This document shows, piece after piece, positions 1-7,831 of a DNA stretch of 18,786 nt. A program made the position numbers and the translations under genes. This stretch comes from an uncultured Candidatus Pelagibacter sp. Its GTDB lineage: Bacteria; Pseudomonadota; Alphaproteobacteria; Pelagibacterales; Pelagibacteraceae. The notes under the pieces are model-generated. The model had not been told where the DNA came from. It made no database searches and saw only the letters and a list, made by a program, of their open reading frames with translations. Numbering within the stretch: position 1 is the first letter of the stretch; the number at the start of each line of letters is the position of its first letter. The stretch covers positions 1 through 18,786 of the forward strand of contig CALCPL010000036.1 in NCBI GenBank assembly GCA_937897125.1, written 5' to 3'.

Positions 1-1
1 T

Positions 2-481
2 ATTTGTATTAAAGAATTGCATAATAATAAGATTGCTGCTGTAATAAAACATATTCCTGGTCACGGTTTGGCTAAAGTTGATAGTCATAAAAAAACTCCT
101 ACAATCAACAAGGAATTAAGGCATCTAAATAATAATGATTTTATGGCATTCAAAAATAAAAATAGTCTGTTTGCAATGACAGCGCATCTTATTTATAAAA
201 ATATCGATAAAGCAAATACAGCAACACATTCGAAGAAAATTATAAAATTAATAAGAAATCAAATTAAATTTAAAAATATTTTGATGTCTGATGATATATC
301 AATGAAGAGCTTAAAAGGCTCTATAGCAATTAATACAAAAAAATCTTTTAGCGCTGGTTGCGATCTAGTTCTTCATTGTAATGGAAATTTAAAAGAAATG
401 AATGATGTGGCTCTGTATTCACCATTTATAAGTAAGTTTATTATTAAAAAAACATCACAATTTTATAAGATTATAAGTTAA
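2..481 (+). CDS. nagZ: Beta-N-acetylhexosaminidase NagZ, C-terminal part (5' end outside window)
   Basis: This is a glycoside hydrolase family 3 enzyme that removes GlcNAc from muropeptides during cytoplasmic peptidoglycan recycling. The frame is open to the left edge, so the TTG at 17 is an internal codon, not a start; 159 residues are visible. The family hallmark KHIPGHG is at visible residues 16-22, followed by the DSHKKTP loop (Asp27/His29), which corresponds to the mobile Asp-His acid/base dyad of NagZ. MSDDISM at 95-101 carries the Asp that aligns with the catalytic nucleophile. The protein ends soon after the barrel, as single-domain NagZ proteins do. scpA follows after 8 bases, the same nagZ-scpA-scpB order as in many alphaproteobacteria, so co-transcription is likely. 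The N-terminal half cannot be judged. Confidence 0.92.
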   Translation: MCIKELHNNKIAAVIKHIPGHGLAKVDSHKKTPTINKELRHLNNNDFMAFKNKNSLFAMTAHLIYKNIDKANTATHSKKIIKLIRNQIKFKNILMSDDISMKSLKGSIAINTKKSFSAGCDLVLHCNGNLKEMNDVALYSPFISKFIIKKTSQFYKIIS

Positions 482-489
482 TATTTACT

Positions 490-1230
490 ATGTCCGACAC
501 CGATTCTAAAAACTTTAATGTAGATCTTGATAATTATAACGGCCCACTTGATGTTTTATTGGATTTGGCAAAAGCTCAAAAGGTTAACCTTGAAGATATT
601 TCAATAACATTACTGGCTGATCAATTTCATAATTATATTACTAACGAAAAAGATCTTAATCTAGAGTCTGCATCAGAATATTTATTGATGGCTACCTGGT
701 TAACTTATCTTAAATCAAAACTTTTGTTGCCAGGAAATCCAGAAGAAGAATTTAAAGTTTTAGAAGTTGCTGAAAAATTAAAATTACAATTAAAAAAATT
801 AGAGTTGATTAGATTACTTTCTGACCAAATGTTAAAAAGAAAAAGACTTGGAAGAGAAATAAGACTTAGAGGAATTAAAGGAAATATACGATCTATATAT
901 AGTACTGAATATAAACTAAATCTTTACGAACTTTTAAAATCTTATTCCTCAATTATTATGACCAAAGATTTTCAAAGGATGAATATTCCTAAACTTCCAG
1001 TTTTTACCACTGAAGATGGCATAAAAAGAATAAAAGAATTTTTTGGTAAGTTAATTGATTGGAGGAATATTAATGAATTAATACCACCTTCATTTAAGAA
1101 TAGTTCAAAATATAAAAGAACAGGTAAAGCTGGAATTTTTGCAGGATCTTTAGAGCTGGTTAAAGAAGGTAATTTAACTATAAAACAAGAAAATTTATTT
1201 GATGATATTTATATTAAAGAACTAAAATGA
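490..1230 (+). CDS. scpA: Segregation and condensation protein A (kleisin)
   Basis: ScpA is the kleisin subunit that bridges the SMC ATPase heads and binds the ScpB dimer, forming the bacterial condensin that helps organise and segregate the chromosome. The 246-residue protein has the normal family length. It opens with the diagnostic N-terminal segment YNGPLDVLLDLAKAQKVNLE (residues about 17-36), part of the helical SMC-neck-binding region. A charged, Lys-rich middle follows, then a C-terminal winged-helix-like region ending at residue 246. The ATG at 490 is the only sensible start, because nagZ ends 8 bases upstream. Its stop overlaps the scpB start as ATGA, indicating translational coupling of the two partners. 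No smc gene lies in the window. Confidence 0.95.
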   Translation: MSDTDSKNFNVDLDNYNGPLDVLLDLAKAQKVNLEDISITLLADQFHNYITNEKDLNLESASEYLLMATWLTYLKSKLLLPGNPEEEFKVLEVAEKLKLQLKKLELIRLLSDQMLKRKRLGREIRLRGIKGNIRSIYSTEYKLNLYELLKSYSSIIMTKDFQRMNIPKLPVFTTEDGIKRIKEFFGKLIDWRNINELIPPSFKNSSKYKRTGKAGIFAGSLELVKEGNLTIKQENLFDDIYIKELK

Positions 1231-1937
1231 CAAAAATAAAAAAGAAAACAAAAAAAATAAATGACAATATAGTTACTTTCCCATCAAAAATGAATGCTGG
1301 TGAAAGAGAAGTTGAGGCTATAGTTTTTGCTGCTGCTGAACCGTTAGATATCGACACTATCGAATCTAAAATTTCAAAAAAAATTGATGTTTTAAAATCA
1401 TTAGAGAAACTTCAAAAAGAATACTCATCAAGAGGAATTAATTTAGTTTGTATTTCTAAGAGATGGTCTTTTAGAACCTCTGAAAATTTATCAAACCTTA
1501 TGTCTCAAGAAAAAACTGTAGAAAAAAAACTATCTCGAGCTGCAGTTGAAACATTAGCTATAATTGTTTATCACCAACCTGTTACTAGAGCTGAAATTGA
1601 AGAAATTAGAGGTGTTGCTTTTGGAACAAATACACTTGAAATTTTAATGGAGCTCAATTGGGTAAAACCACAAGGCCGTAAAGATGTTCCTGGTAAGCCA
1701 ATTCAGTACGGAACAACTAATGATTTCTTAAGTCATTTTAGTCTTCAGAAACTGTCTGATTTACCAACAGTTGACGAATTGGGATCTGCTGGTCTAATTG
1801 ATAGCTCAAATATAGATAATGCAATATTTGGTACTGGTAAATTTTACAAAGAAAAACAAGTAGAAAAAAAAGAAGATATTTATGAAAATATCGATGAGAT
1901 GCTAGGTGGAACACTAAGTCCAGAAGAAGAAAAGTAA
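1227..1937 (+). CDS. scpB: Segregation and condensation protein B
   Basis: ScpB forms dimers of tandem winged-helix domains that bind the middle of ScpA in the SMC-ScpAB condensin. After a basic N-terminal tail of about 20 residues (rich in Lys), the first winged helix begins near EREVEAIVFAAAEPLD. The second contains the conserved AVETLAIIVYHQPVTRAEIE and RGV regions and a GRKDVPGKPIQYGTT segment typical of the family. The C-terminus is an acidic, low-complexity tail (EKKEDIYENIDEM), as in many alphaproteobacterial ScpB proteins. The start codon overlaps the scpA stop by four bases (ATGA), so the two are very probably translated in a coupled way. The length, 236 residues, is ordinary. Confidence 0.95.
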   Translation: MTKIKKKTKKINDNIVTFPSKMNAGEREVEAIVFAAAEPLDIDTIESKISKKIDVLKSLEKLQKEYSSRGINLVCISKRWSFRTSENLSNLMSQEKTVEKKLSRAAVETLAIIVYHQPVTRAEIEEIRGVAFGTNTLEILMELNWVKPQGRKDVPGKPIQYGTTNDFLSHFSLQKLSDLPTVDELGSAGLIDSSNIDNAIFGTGKFYKEKQVEKKEDIYENIDEMLGGTLSPEEEK

Positions 1938-1979
1938 AAAGTTACTTTAAAATTAAATTTAAAAGAGGTATAAAATATT

Positions 1980-2186
1980 ATGAGCATTGGAATTTGGCAA
2001 ATAGCAATTGTAGTAATCTTAGTTGTCCTTTTATTTGGTAGAGGTAAAATTTCTAGTCTAATGGGTGATGTGGCTAAAGGTATAAAAAGTTTTAAAAAAG
2101 GTATGGCTACAGATATTACTGATGAGTCTGAACCTGAGCCTAAAAACGTTTCAGAAAATAATCAAGACAGCAAAGACAAAGAATAA
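1980..2186 (+). CDS. tatA: Sec-independent translocase subunit TatA
   Basis: TatA oligomerises in the inner membrane to form the conduit through which the Tat system moves folded proteins. The 68-residue protein has the family layout: a short periplasmic N-terminus, one membrane helix ([15 protein letters not shown], residues about 5-19) with a polar Gln at position 7, the FGRGK hinge, an amphipathic helix ([18 protein letters not shown]) and a charged, disordered tail. A purine-rich AAGAGG at 1963-1968 lies 11 bases before the ATG, a long spacing. The 42-base gap from scpB is the widest within the block up to serS, so a promoter here is possible, though I cannot point to convincing boxes. 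Confidence 0.95.
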   Translation: MSIGIWQIAIVVILVVLLFGRGKISSLMGDVAKGIKSFKKGMATDITDESEPEPKNVSENNQDSKDKE

Positions 2187-2191
2187 ATTAA

Positions 2192-2413
2192 ATGCCCACT
2201 ATTGGCTGGTTTGAGATTTTAATAGTAGTAGCTGTTGCAATCATTGTTATTGGCCCAAAAGATTTCCCACATATGTTAAAAAAAGTTGGTTCATGGATTG
2301 GAACCACAAAAAGATATATTAGCAATATACAAAATGAGGTAGCTGACCTTGATATTAATTCTAATGAAATAGAAAAACCTATAGAAGAAAAAAAAGATAA
2401 TGACAAAATCTGA
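2192..2413 (+). CDS. tatB: Sec-independent translocase subunit TatB, short form
   Basis: TatB works with TatC to recognise twin-arginine signal peptides before TatA is recruited. The N-terminus has the TatB signature: an acidic residue in the membrane helix (WFEILIVVAVAIIVIGPKDFP, Glu at position 8, where TatA has Gln) followed by GPKDFP and an amphipathic helix (MLKKVGSWIGTTKRYISNIQNE). The protein is only 73 residues, against 171 in E. coli; almost the whole C-terminal tail is absent, leaving a short Glu/Lys tail. tatA lies 5 bases upstream and tatC starts 14 bases before this stop in another frame. Position between tatA and tatC and the membrane Glu favour TatB over a second TatA. Confidence 0.9.
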   Translation: MPTIGWFEILIVVAVAIIVIGPKDFPHMLKKVGSWIGTTKRYISNIQNEVADLDINSNEIEKPIEEKKDNDKI

Positions 2414-3164
2414 AAATGAAGGCGGTTTTGTAAGCCATCTAACTGAACTCAGAAAAAGATTAATTCACTCTTTTATTTTTTTATTCATCTTTTTTATCGG
2501 ATGTTATTTTTTTTCAGAACATCTCTATGGTTTTTTAGTTGAGCCTTTTGCTAAAGCAGTAAATGAAAGTGGAACTGATAGAAGATTAATTTTTACAGCT
2601 TTACAGGAAACATTTTTAACATACTTAAAGGTTTCTTTTTTTGCAGCATTCTTTGTTACTTGTCCCTATATATTGGTACAAATATGGAAATTTATTGCAC
2701 CAGGGCTCTATAAGCATGAAAAAATTGCAATCGTTCCTTATCTAGTTTTAACGCCTATATTATTTTTTCTAGGAGGAATGCTTGTTTATTATTTAATAAT
2801 GCCACTAGCCATAAAGTTTTTTCTCTCTTTCGAAAGCACAGGGGCCTCAACAGGATTACCCATCCAATTGGAAGCAAAAGTTAGTGAATATCTTTCACTT
2901 GTAATGAAATTAATTTTTGCATTTGGTATAAGTTTTCAGCTACCAGTTGTTCTTAGTTTGTTAGCTAGAGTTGGCATAGTTAATGCTAAGTTTCTTAGAG
3001 AAAAAAGAAAATATGTTGTTGTAATGATTTTTGCAGCAGCTGCATTATTAACACCACCTGATCCTATAACTCAAATTGGACTAGCAATACCATTATTGAT
3101 TTTATATGAATTATCTATATTTTCTGTAAACATTATTGATAAGAAAAATAAAAAAAATGCATAA
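2400..3164 (+). CDS. tatC: Sec-independent translocase subunit TatC
   Basis: TatC is the polytopic inner-membrane receptor for twin-arginine signal peptides. The 254-residue protein has six hydrophobic segments, as expected. The conserved cytoplasmic N-terminal motif FVSHLTELRKRLI includes the Glu that contacts the signal peptide. The first cytoplasmic loop reads FIAPGLYKHEK, with the second signal-binding Glu (equivalent to E. coli Glu103). ALLTPPDPITQ near residue 220 is the conserved TPPD region. The ATG at 2400 overlaps the tatB end by 14 bases, and the 3' end overlaps serS by 8 bases, so tatABC and serS are probably one transcript. An obvious candidate substrate, the M48 lipoprotein, is encoded at 16285-17112. 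Confidence 0.96.
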   Translation: MTKSENEGGFVSHLTELRKRLIHSFIFLFIFFIGCYFFSEHLYGFLVEPFAKAVNESGTDRRLIFTALQETFLTYLKVSFFAAFFVTCPYILVQIWKFIAPGLYKHEKIAIVPYLVLTPILFFLGGMLVYYLIMPLAIKFFLSFESTGASTGLPIQLEAKVSEYLSLVMKLIFAFGISFQLPVVLSLLARVGIVNAKFLREKRKYVVVMIFAAAALLTPPDPITQIGLAIPLLILYELSIFSVNIIDKKNKKNA

Positions 3165-4416
3165 TATAAAAGAAATTAGAAATGATATTGAGGCTTTTAA
3201 AAAAGCTTTAAATAAAAGATTCCTAGATATAGATGTCGATAAGATTTTATCATTGGATGAGAGCAATAGAGAATATATCCAACAAAGAGAACTGCTTGAA
3301 AAAGAAAAAAAAGATATTTCAAAGTCTAAAGATCAGTCACTTTTTGAAAAATCTAAAAAAATTTCATCTGAAATAGATAATATTAATAAATTACAAACTA
3401 ATGTTAAAAATGAATTAGAAACTATTTTATCATCAATACCAAATATACCTCATTCTGACGTTCCTACAGGTAAAGATGAAAATTCAAATATAGAAATTTC
3501 TAAATCAGGAACAATACATAATTTTACATTTAAGCCTAAATCTCATTATGAATTAGGTGAAAACTTAAACATGCTTGATTTTGATCTAGCCACAAAAACT
3601 ACTGGCTCTAGGTTTGTTTTTGTAAAAGATAAATTGGCCTTGTTAGAAAGAGCTTTATCAAATTTTATGCTTGATACACATGTTAATACTAATGGTTATG
3701 AAGAAATATCACCGCCACTAATTGCAACAGATGCTACTATGTATGGTACAGGACAATTACCTAAATTTGATAATGATCAGTTTGAACTTAAATTAGATGA
3801 TTCTAGTGACAGAAAGTTTTTAATTCCAACTGCCGAAGTTATTTTAACTAATATTGTAAAAGATCAAATTATTGATAAAAAAAAACTTCCTATGCGAATG
3901 GTTGCTTCAACTCCATGTTTTAGAAAAGAAGCAGGTAGCTATGGTAAAGATACAAAAGGTATGATTAGACAGCACCAATTTTACAAAGTTGAAATGGTGA
4001 GTATTGTTGAGGCAGATAAGTGCTTACCAGAACTCGATAGAATGACTGATTGTGCAACTAAAATTTTAGATTTACTAAAACTTCCATATAGAAAAATAGT
4101 TTTGTGTACTGGTGATATGGGGTTTAGTGCTGAAAAAACTTTTGATATTGAGGTGTGGCTTCCATCTGAGGATAAATATAGAGAAATCTCAAGTTGCTCT
4201 TCATGTGGATCGTTTCAAGCAAGAAGAATGAAAGCTAGATATAAAAACGAAAAAAAAGAAACAGTTTTTGTTGGAACACTAAATGGCAGTGGTTTAGCGA
4301 TTGGCAGAACATTAGTTGCTATATTGGAAAATTATCAACAAGAAGATGGCTCTATTATTGTACCTGAAGTTTTAAGGCCTTACATGAATAATATTGAGAA
4401 AATCAATAAGATTTAA
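3157..4416 (+). CDS. serS: Seryl-tRNA synthetase
   Basis: A cytoplasmic class II aminoacyl-tRNA synthetase that charges tRNA-Ser (and tRNA-Sec where present). An N-terminal coiled-coil arm spans residues about 30-95 (Lys/Glu rich). The catalytic core shows the serine-binding TAE loop (residues 225-227), class II motif 2 FRKE (255-258) followed by the motif 2 loop and HQFYKVEM, and motif 3 GSGLAIGRT (377-385). At 419 residues the protein is near normal length. A TTG at 3136 in the same frame would add seven residues, but the ATG at 3157 gives MHNIKEIRN, the usual SerS N-terminus, so I chose it; it overlaps tatC by 8 bases. In many alphaproteobacteria surE and pcm follow serS; here yajC follows directly. 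Confidence 0.96.
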   Translation: MHNIKEIRNDIEAFKKALNKRFLDIDVDKILSLDESNREYIQQRELLEKEKKDISKSKDQSLFEKSKKISSEIDNINKLQTNVKNELETILSSIPNIPHSDVPTGKDENSNIEISKSGTIHNFTFKPKSHYELGENLNMLDFDLATKTTGSRFVFVKDKLALLERALSNFMLDTHVNTNGYEEISPPLIATDATMYGTGQLPKFDNDQFELKLDDSSDRKFLIPTAEVILTNIVKDQIIDKKKLPMRMVASTPCFRKEAGSYGKDTKGMIRQHQFYKVEMVSIVEADKCLPELDRMTDCATKILDLLKLPYRKIVLCTGDMGFSAEKTFDIEVWLPSEDKYREISSCSSCGSFQARRMKARYKNEKKETVFVGTLNGSGLAIGRTLVAILENYQQEDGSIIVPEVLRPYMNNIEKINKI

Positions 4417-4459
4417 AGTTGTTTTAATTTAATAGATGTTGTAAGTATTCACTTTAATC

Positions 4460-4466
4460 AAGGAGA
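4460..4466 (+). promoter_or_regulatory. Strong Shine-Dalgarno site for yajC
   Basis: AAGGAGA lies just before the yajC ATG at 4470, with four bases between GGAG and the start codon. Most genes in this window have weak or no visible ribosome binding sites, so this is one of the few strong ones and fixes the yajC start. Confidence 0.7.
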
Positions 4467-4469
4467 AAA

Positions 4470-4754
4470 ATGGATTCAGGAATAGGACAATTTATACCAC
4501 TAATTTTAATTTTTGTTATTTTTTACTTTTTTTTAATAAGACCTCAACAAAAGAAAGTTAAAGAGCATAAAGCCATGGTAGAAAACTTATCAAGAGGAGA
4601 CAAGGTTGTAACATCTGCTGGTATTATTGGGACAGTTGAAAGAATTATTGATAATGAAAAAGTTGAAGTGCAAATTGCTGACAACGTTAAAGTTGAAATT
4701 ATCAAATCTACAGGCATCCAAGGATTACTTAACTCCCCTGAAGTAAAAAAATAA
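4470..4754 (+). CDS. yajC: Preprotein translocase accessory subunit YajC
   Basis: YajC is a small inner-membrane protein that associates with SecDF and SecYEG. The 94-residue protein has one N-terminal membrane helix (IPLILIFVIFYFFLI, about residues 9-23) followed at once by the invariant RPQQKKVKEHK, then a small cytoplasmic beta-rich domain with GDKVVTSAGIIGTV, which is the family signature. It is preceded by a strong Shine-Dalgarno site. The 53 bases between serS and yajC could hold a promoter, but I see no clear boxes. secD begins 12 bases downstream, giving the classic yajC-secD-secF cluster. Confidence 0.96.
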   Translation: MDSGIGQFIPLILIFVIFYFFLIRPQQKKVKEHKAMVENLSRGDKVVTSAGIIGTVERIIDNEKVEVQIADNVKVEIIKSTGIQGLLNSPEVKK

Positions 4755-4766
4755 CATTTAACTAAA

Positions 4767-6320
4767 GTGTTATACTTTTCTAAATTAAGAATTACCTTAG
4801 TTTCATTAGTATCTATTTTTTTTATTTTTATTGCTGCATCAAATTTTCAGAACTCTGAAGATAGCTTTATTTCAAAAAAGATAAATCTAGGTTTAGATTT
4901 ACAGGGTGGTTCATATCTTTTACTTGAGATTGATAACGGTCCAGTTGAAATTCAAAAATTACAAAATACAACAACTGTTATTAGAAATTTTTTAAAAGAT
5001 AAGAAAATAACTTTTAATGATCTGAGAATAGAAAATAAAAAAATAATATTTAATGTTTCTAATGATAATGCTCAATTAGTTGAAACTTTTTTTCTTGATA
5101 AAGAAAGTGATATTAACCCTTATTATAACCAATATAAATCTCATCAGTTTGATGTAGAAATACAAAATAATGAATTTACTTTAACTCTTTCAAAGTATGG
5201 ACTTATTGAAATCAAAACTTCTTCACAAGATCAAGCTTTAGAAATAGTTAGAAGAAGAGTTGATGAGGTTGGTACTAATGAGCCCAATATATTAAAAAGA
5301 GGTAATAATAGAATTTTAGTTGAACTTCCGGGTCTAGATGATCCTATGCGTATAAAGTCACTTTTAGGAAAAACTGCAAATTTAACATTTAGATTTGTCA
5401 CTCAAAATAATAATGACACTTTTGGAACTGAAATGCTTCAGTTTGAAGATGGAACTAGCGAAGCAATGGTTAGTAAAAGAATAATCTTAAATGGTGAGAA
5501 TTTACTGGATGCTCAACCACAAATGAACAATCAAACAAACGAAACAGTAGTATCATTTACTCTTGATAGAGTGGGGGCTAAAAGATTTGGTAAAGCAACT
5601 AGTACCGGTGTTGGCAAGCAATTGGCTATCGTTCTAGATGGTAAAATTGTTAGTGCTCCAGTAATTAGAGATACTATAGCAAGTGGAAATGGCCAGATCA
5701 GTGGAAATTTTACGTTCCAATCTGCAACAGACTTGGCTCTACTATTAAGATCGGGAGCATTACCAGCTCCACTTAATATAATTGAAGAAAGAACAGTAGG
5801 ACCTGACCTTGGTCAAGACTCAATTAATGCTGGAGTTATTGCTCTTATGATTGGTTTTTTATTAGTTATAATTTTTATGTTTTTTAAATACAAAATATTT
5901 GGTCTAATTGCTAATATAACACTACTAATTAACTTATTCTTTTTAGTTGGTATTTTAACTTTATTTGAAGCAACATTAACTCTTCCTGGAATAGCAGGTA
6001 TCATTTTAACAGTAGGTATGGCAGTTGACGCTAATGTATTAATTTTTGAAAGAATTAAAGAAGAATGCAAGAAAGAAAAAAATAATATAATAGCTTTTGA
6101 TACAGGTTATGTGAAATCAAAAACTGCAATTATAGATGCAAATATAACTACATTAATTGCAGCTGTAATCTTATTCTTTATGGGCTCTGGACCTGTTAAA
6201 GGCTTCTCTGTGACCTTAGCTGTAGGAATTTTTACTACACTGTTTTCAGTTTATTTTATTGCAAGAATGCTTACTGGTCTTTACGTGGTAAGAAATAAAG
6301 AAAAAACTAACCTAATATAA
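4767..6320 (+). CDS. secD: Protein translocase subunit SecD
   Basis: SecD, with SecF, uses the proton motive force to complete release of Sec-exported proteins on the periplasmic side. One N-terminal membrane helix (residues about 8-25) is followed by LGLDLQGGSYLLLEI, the start of the large periplasmic P1 region. The second periplasmic segment contains VRRRVDEVGTNEPNI and ends with GNGQISGNFT and LALLLRSGALPAPL. The C-terminal five-helix RND-type domain starts near residue 351, with GMAVDANVLIFERIKEE containing the conserved Asp of helix 4. The length, 517 residues, is shorter than E. coli (615) but usual for alphaproteobacteria. The start is GTG at 4767, with no clear Shine-Dalgarno site. 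secF begins on the next base after the stop. Confidence 0.96.
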   Translation: MLYFSKLRITLVSLVSIFFIFIAASNFQNSEDSFISKKINLGLDLQGGSYLLLEIDNGPVEIQKLQNTTTVIRNFLKDKKITFNDLRIENKKIIFNVSNDNAQLVETFFLDKESDINPYYNQYKSHQFDVEIQNNEFTLTLSKYGLIEIKTSSQDQALEIVRRRVDEVGTNEPNILKRGNNRILVELPGLDDPMRIKSLLGKTANLTFRFVTQNNNDTFGTEMLQFEDGTSEAMVSKRIILNGENLLDAQPQMNNQTNETVVSFTLDRVGAKRFGKATSTGVGKQLAIVLDGKIVSAPVIRDTIASGNGQISGNFTFQSATDLALLLRSGALPAPLNIIEERTVGPDLGQDSINAGVIALMIGFLLVIIFMFFKYKIFGLIANITLLINLFFLVGILTLFEATLTLPGIAGIILTVGMAVDANVLIFERIKEECKKEKNNIIAFDTGYVKSKTAIIDANITTLIAAVILFFMGSGPVKGFSVTLAVGIFTTLFSVYFIARMLTGLYVVRNKEKTNLI

Positions 6321-7208
6321 ATGATTAATTTTAATAAATTTTATAAACTATTTAATCTTATCTCTTTAAGTCTAGTCGTTGCATCTGTTCTATTGTTATT
6401 TTTTAAAGGACTTAATTTTGGTGTAGATTTTAAAGGTGGAACCTTAATAGAACTAAGGTCTAATGATAAAAATATTAATGTCACTTCTTTAAGACAATCT
6501 TTTAATAAAATGAATTTAGGAGATTTTAATGTTAAAAAATTTGGTAATGAAAATGATTTTTTAATTAAGATAGAGAAAAAAGATACAAGTGCAAACGCTA
6601 TTGAGGTTATTAAAAAAGATTTAACATCTTCTTTGGGGGGCTCTTTTAATTTCAGAAGAGTTGAAAATGTAGGTCCAAAAGTTAGCTCTGAATTATTAAA
6701 GTCTGGTATTATTGCAATTGCACTATCTCTAGCTGCAATGTTATTTTACATATGGATAAGATTCGAATGGCAATTTAGTTTAGGTGCTATTTTAGCCTTA
6801 TTCCATGATGTCATTATAACACTAGGTCTTTTCTCGCTATTCAGTCTAGAAATAAATCTATCAATAGTTGCCGCCGTTTTAACTATAGTTGGTTATTCAA
6901 TGAACGATACTGTTGTTATTTATGACAGAGTTAGGGAAAATTTAAGAAAGTTTTCTGATATCAAGATTTATGAACTTACAAATATCTCAATCAATGAAAC
7001 TCTTTCCAGAACTATAATTACATCAGCCACAACATTGCTTGCTTTAGTTTCAATTTATTTATTTGGTGGGGAAATATTAAAAGGTTTTTCTTTAGCCATG
7101 ATAATGGGTGTTATATTTGGAACCTATTCTTCAATTTATATAGCTAATCCAATACTTGTAAAACTTAGAGTTTCACAAAAAACAATCCTAAAAGAAGATA
7201 CAGAATAA
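6321..7208 (+). CDS. secF: Protein translocase subunit SecF
   Basis: SecF is the membrane partner of SecD in proton-driven protein export. The 295-residue protein has an N-terminal membrane helix, the conserved LNFGVDFKGGTLIEL segment (residues about 31-45), a short periplasmic domain, and a five-helix bundle starting near VSSELLKSGIIAIA. Helix 4 carries GYSMNDTVVIYDRVREN, the proton-relay and family signature. The ending with SLAMIMGVIFGTYSSIYIA is typical. The ATG abuts the secD stop (TAAATG) without a gap, suggesting coupled translation and equal amounts of the two subunits. The stop is two bases from the stop of the convergent gene at 7211, leaving no room for a separate terminator. Confidence 0.96.
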   Translation: MINFNKFYKLFNLISLSLVVASVLLLFFKGLNFGVDFKGGTLIELRSNDKNINVTSLRQSFNKMNLGDFNVKKFGNENDFLIKIEKKDTSANAIEVIKKDLTSSLGGSFNFRRVENVGPKVSSELLKSGIIAIALSLAAMLFYIWIRFEWQFSLGAILALFHDVIITLGLFSLFSLEINLSIVAAVLTIVGYSMNDTVVIYDRVRENLRKFSDIKIYELTNISINETLSRTIITSATTLLALVSIYLFGGEILKGFSLAMIMGVIFGTYSSIYIANPILVKLRVSQKTILKEDTE

Positions 7209-7210
7209 AT

Positions 7211-7804
7211 TTAATAAAGGTTTTGAGCTGCTACCATTGAAAGTAACATTGGTATCGATAAAAGAGTATTTGTTCTTGAAAACAACATTGCTGTTCTTGC
7301 TGATTTTGCTTTAACATCAGGTTCACACTCAACCATACCTAATGCTCTTTTTTGATTTGGCCAAATTATAAACCAAACATTATAAGCCATATATAAACCA
7401 AGCCACATCCCAATACCTATAGCTGTATTTTTTCCACCACCACCTAATGTCATAGCATCGTGTAAATAACCATTCAGATAAGCTAAAATTAATCCTGACA
7501 GAACTGTCAGTAATGCAGCGTATCTAAAATAAAACAATGCAGCTGGAGCAATAACTTTACCTATAGCAGGTTTTTGTTCGTCAGGGATTTTTGGCATATT
7601 TGGAATTTGTACAAAGTTAAAATACCAAAGCAAACCAATCCACATTATAGCAACCGTTACATGAATAAATCTTGTTAACCAACTCCAAAAAATTGTATCA
7701 AAATCAAAACCACCATTACCATAAAATAACCCTAGAAAAAAAATTATTGCTAAAGCTAATGATGCGTGAATAGTTTTTGGAAGTGATGATAGTAAATTAC
7801 CCAT
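7211..7804 (-). CDS. Urate_ox_N (PuuD N-terminal)-like membrane protein lacking the cytochrome c domain
   Basis: The 197-residue protein has about five hydrophobic segments (residues about 9-28, 38-62, 86-110, 127-148 and 178-193). The stretch HVTVAIMWIGLLWYFNFVQIP followed by APAALFYFRYAALLTVLSG resembles, from memory, the N-terminal membrane domain of PuuD-type urate hydroxylases (urate_ox_N). Full PuuD proteins carry a C-terminal cytochrome c domain with a CxxCH haem site; none is present, and the protein simply ends after the last helix. His residues in segments 1 and 2 and after segment 3 could bind haem, which is inference. The ATG at 7804 gives MGNLLSS; an in-frame GTG at 7816 would add four residues. 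No urate pathway genes are nearby, so a urate role is unproven. It lies 27 bases after uvrA and may be co-transcribed with it. Confidence 0.6.
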   Translation of the reverse strand: MGNLLSSLPKTIHASLALAIIFFLGLFYGNGGFDFDTIFWSWLTRFIHVTVAIMWIGLLWYFNFVQIPNMPKIPDEQKPAIGKVIAPAALFYFRYAALLTVLSGLILAYLNGYLHDAMTLGGGGKNTAIGIGMWLGLYMAYNVWFIIWPNQKRALGMVECEPDVKAKSARTAMLFSRTNTLLSIPMLLSMVAAQNLY

Positions 7805-7831
7805 AATTAGAATCACTTATACACTAATTGT

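Noticed and set aside
3136..3156. TTG start that would lengthen SerS by seven residues
   Set aside because: The ATG at 3157 gives the family N-terminus; the added Ile/Lys-rich residues lie inside tatC and match nothing in SerS.
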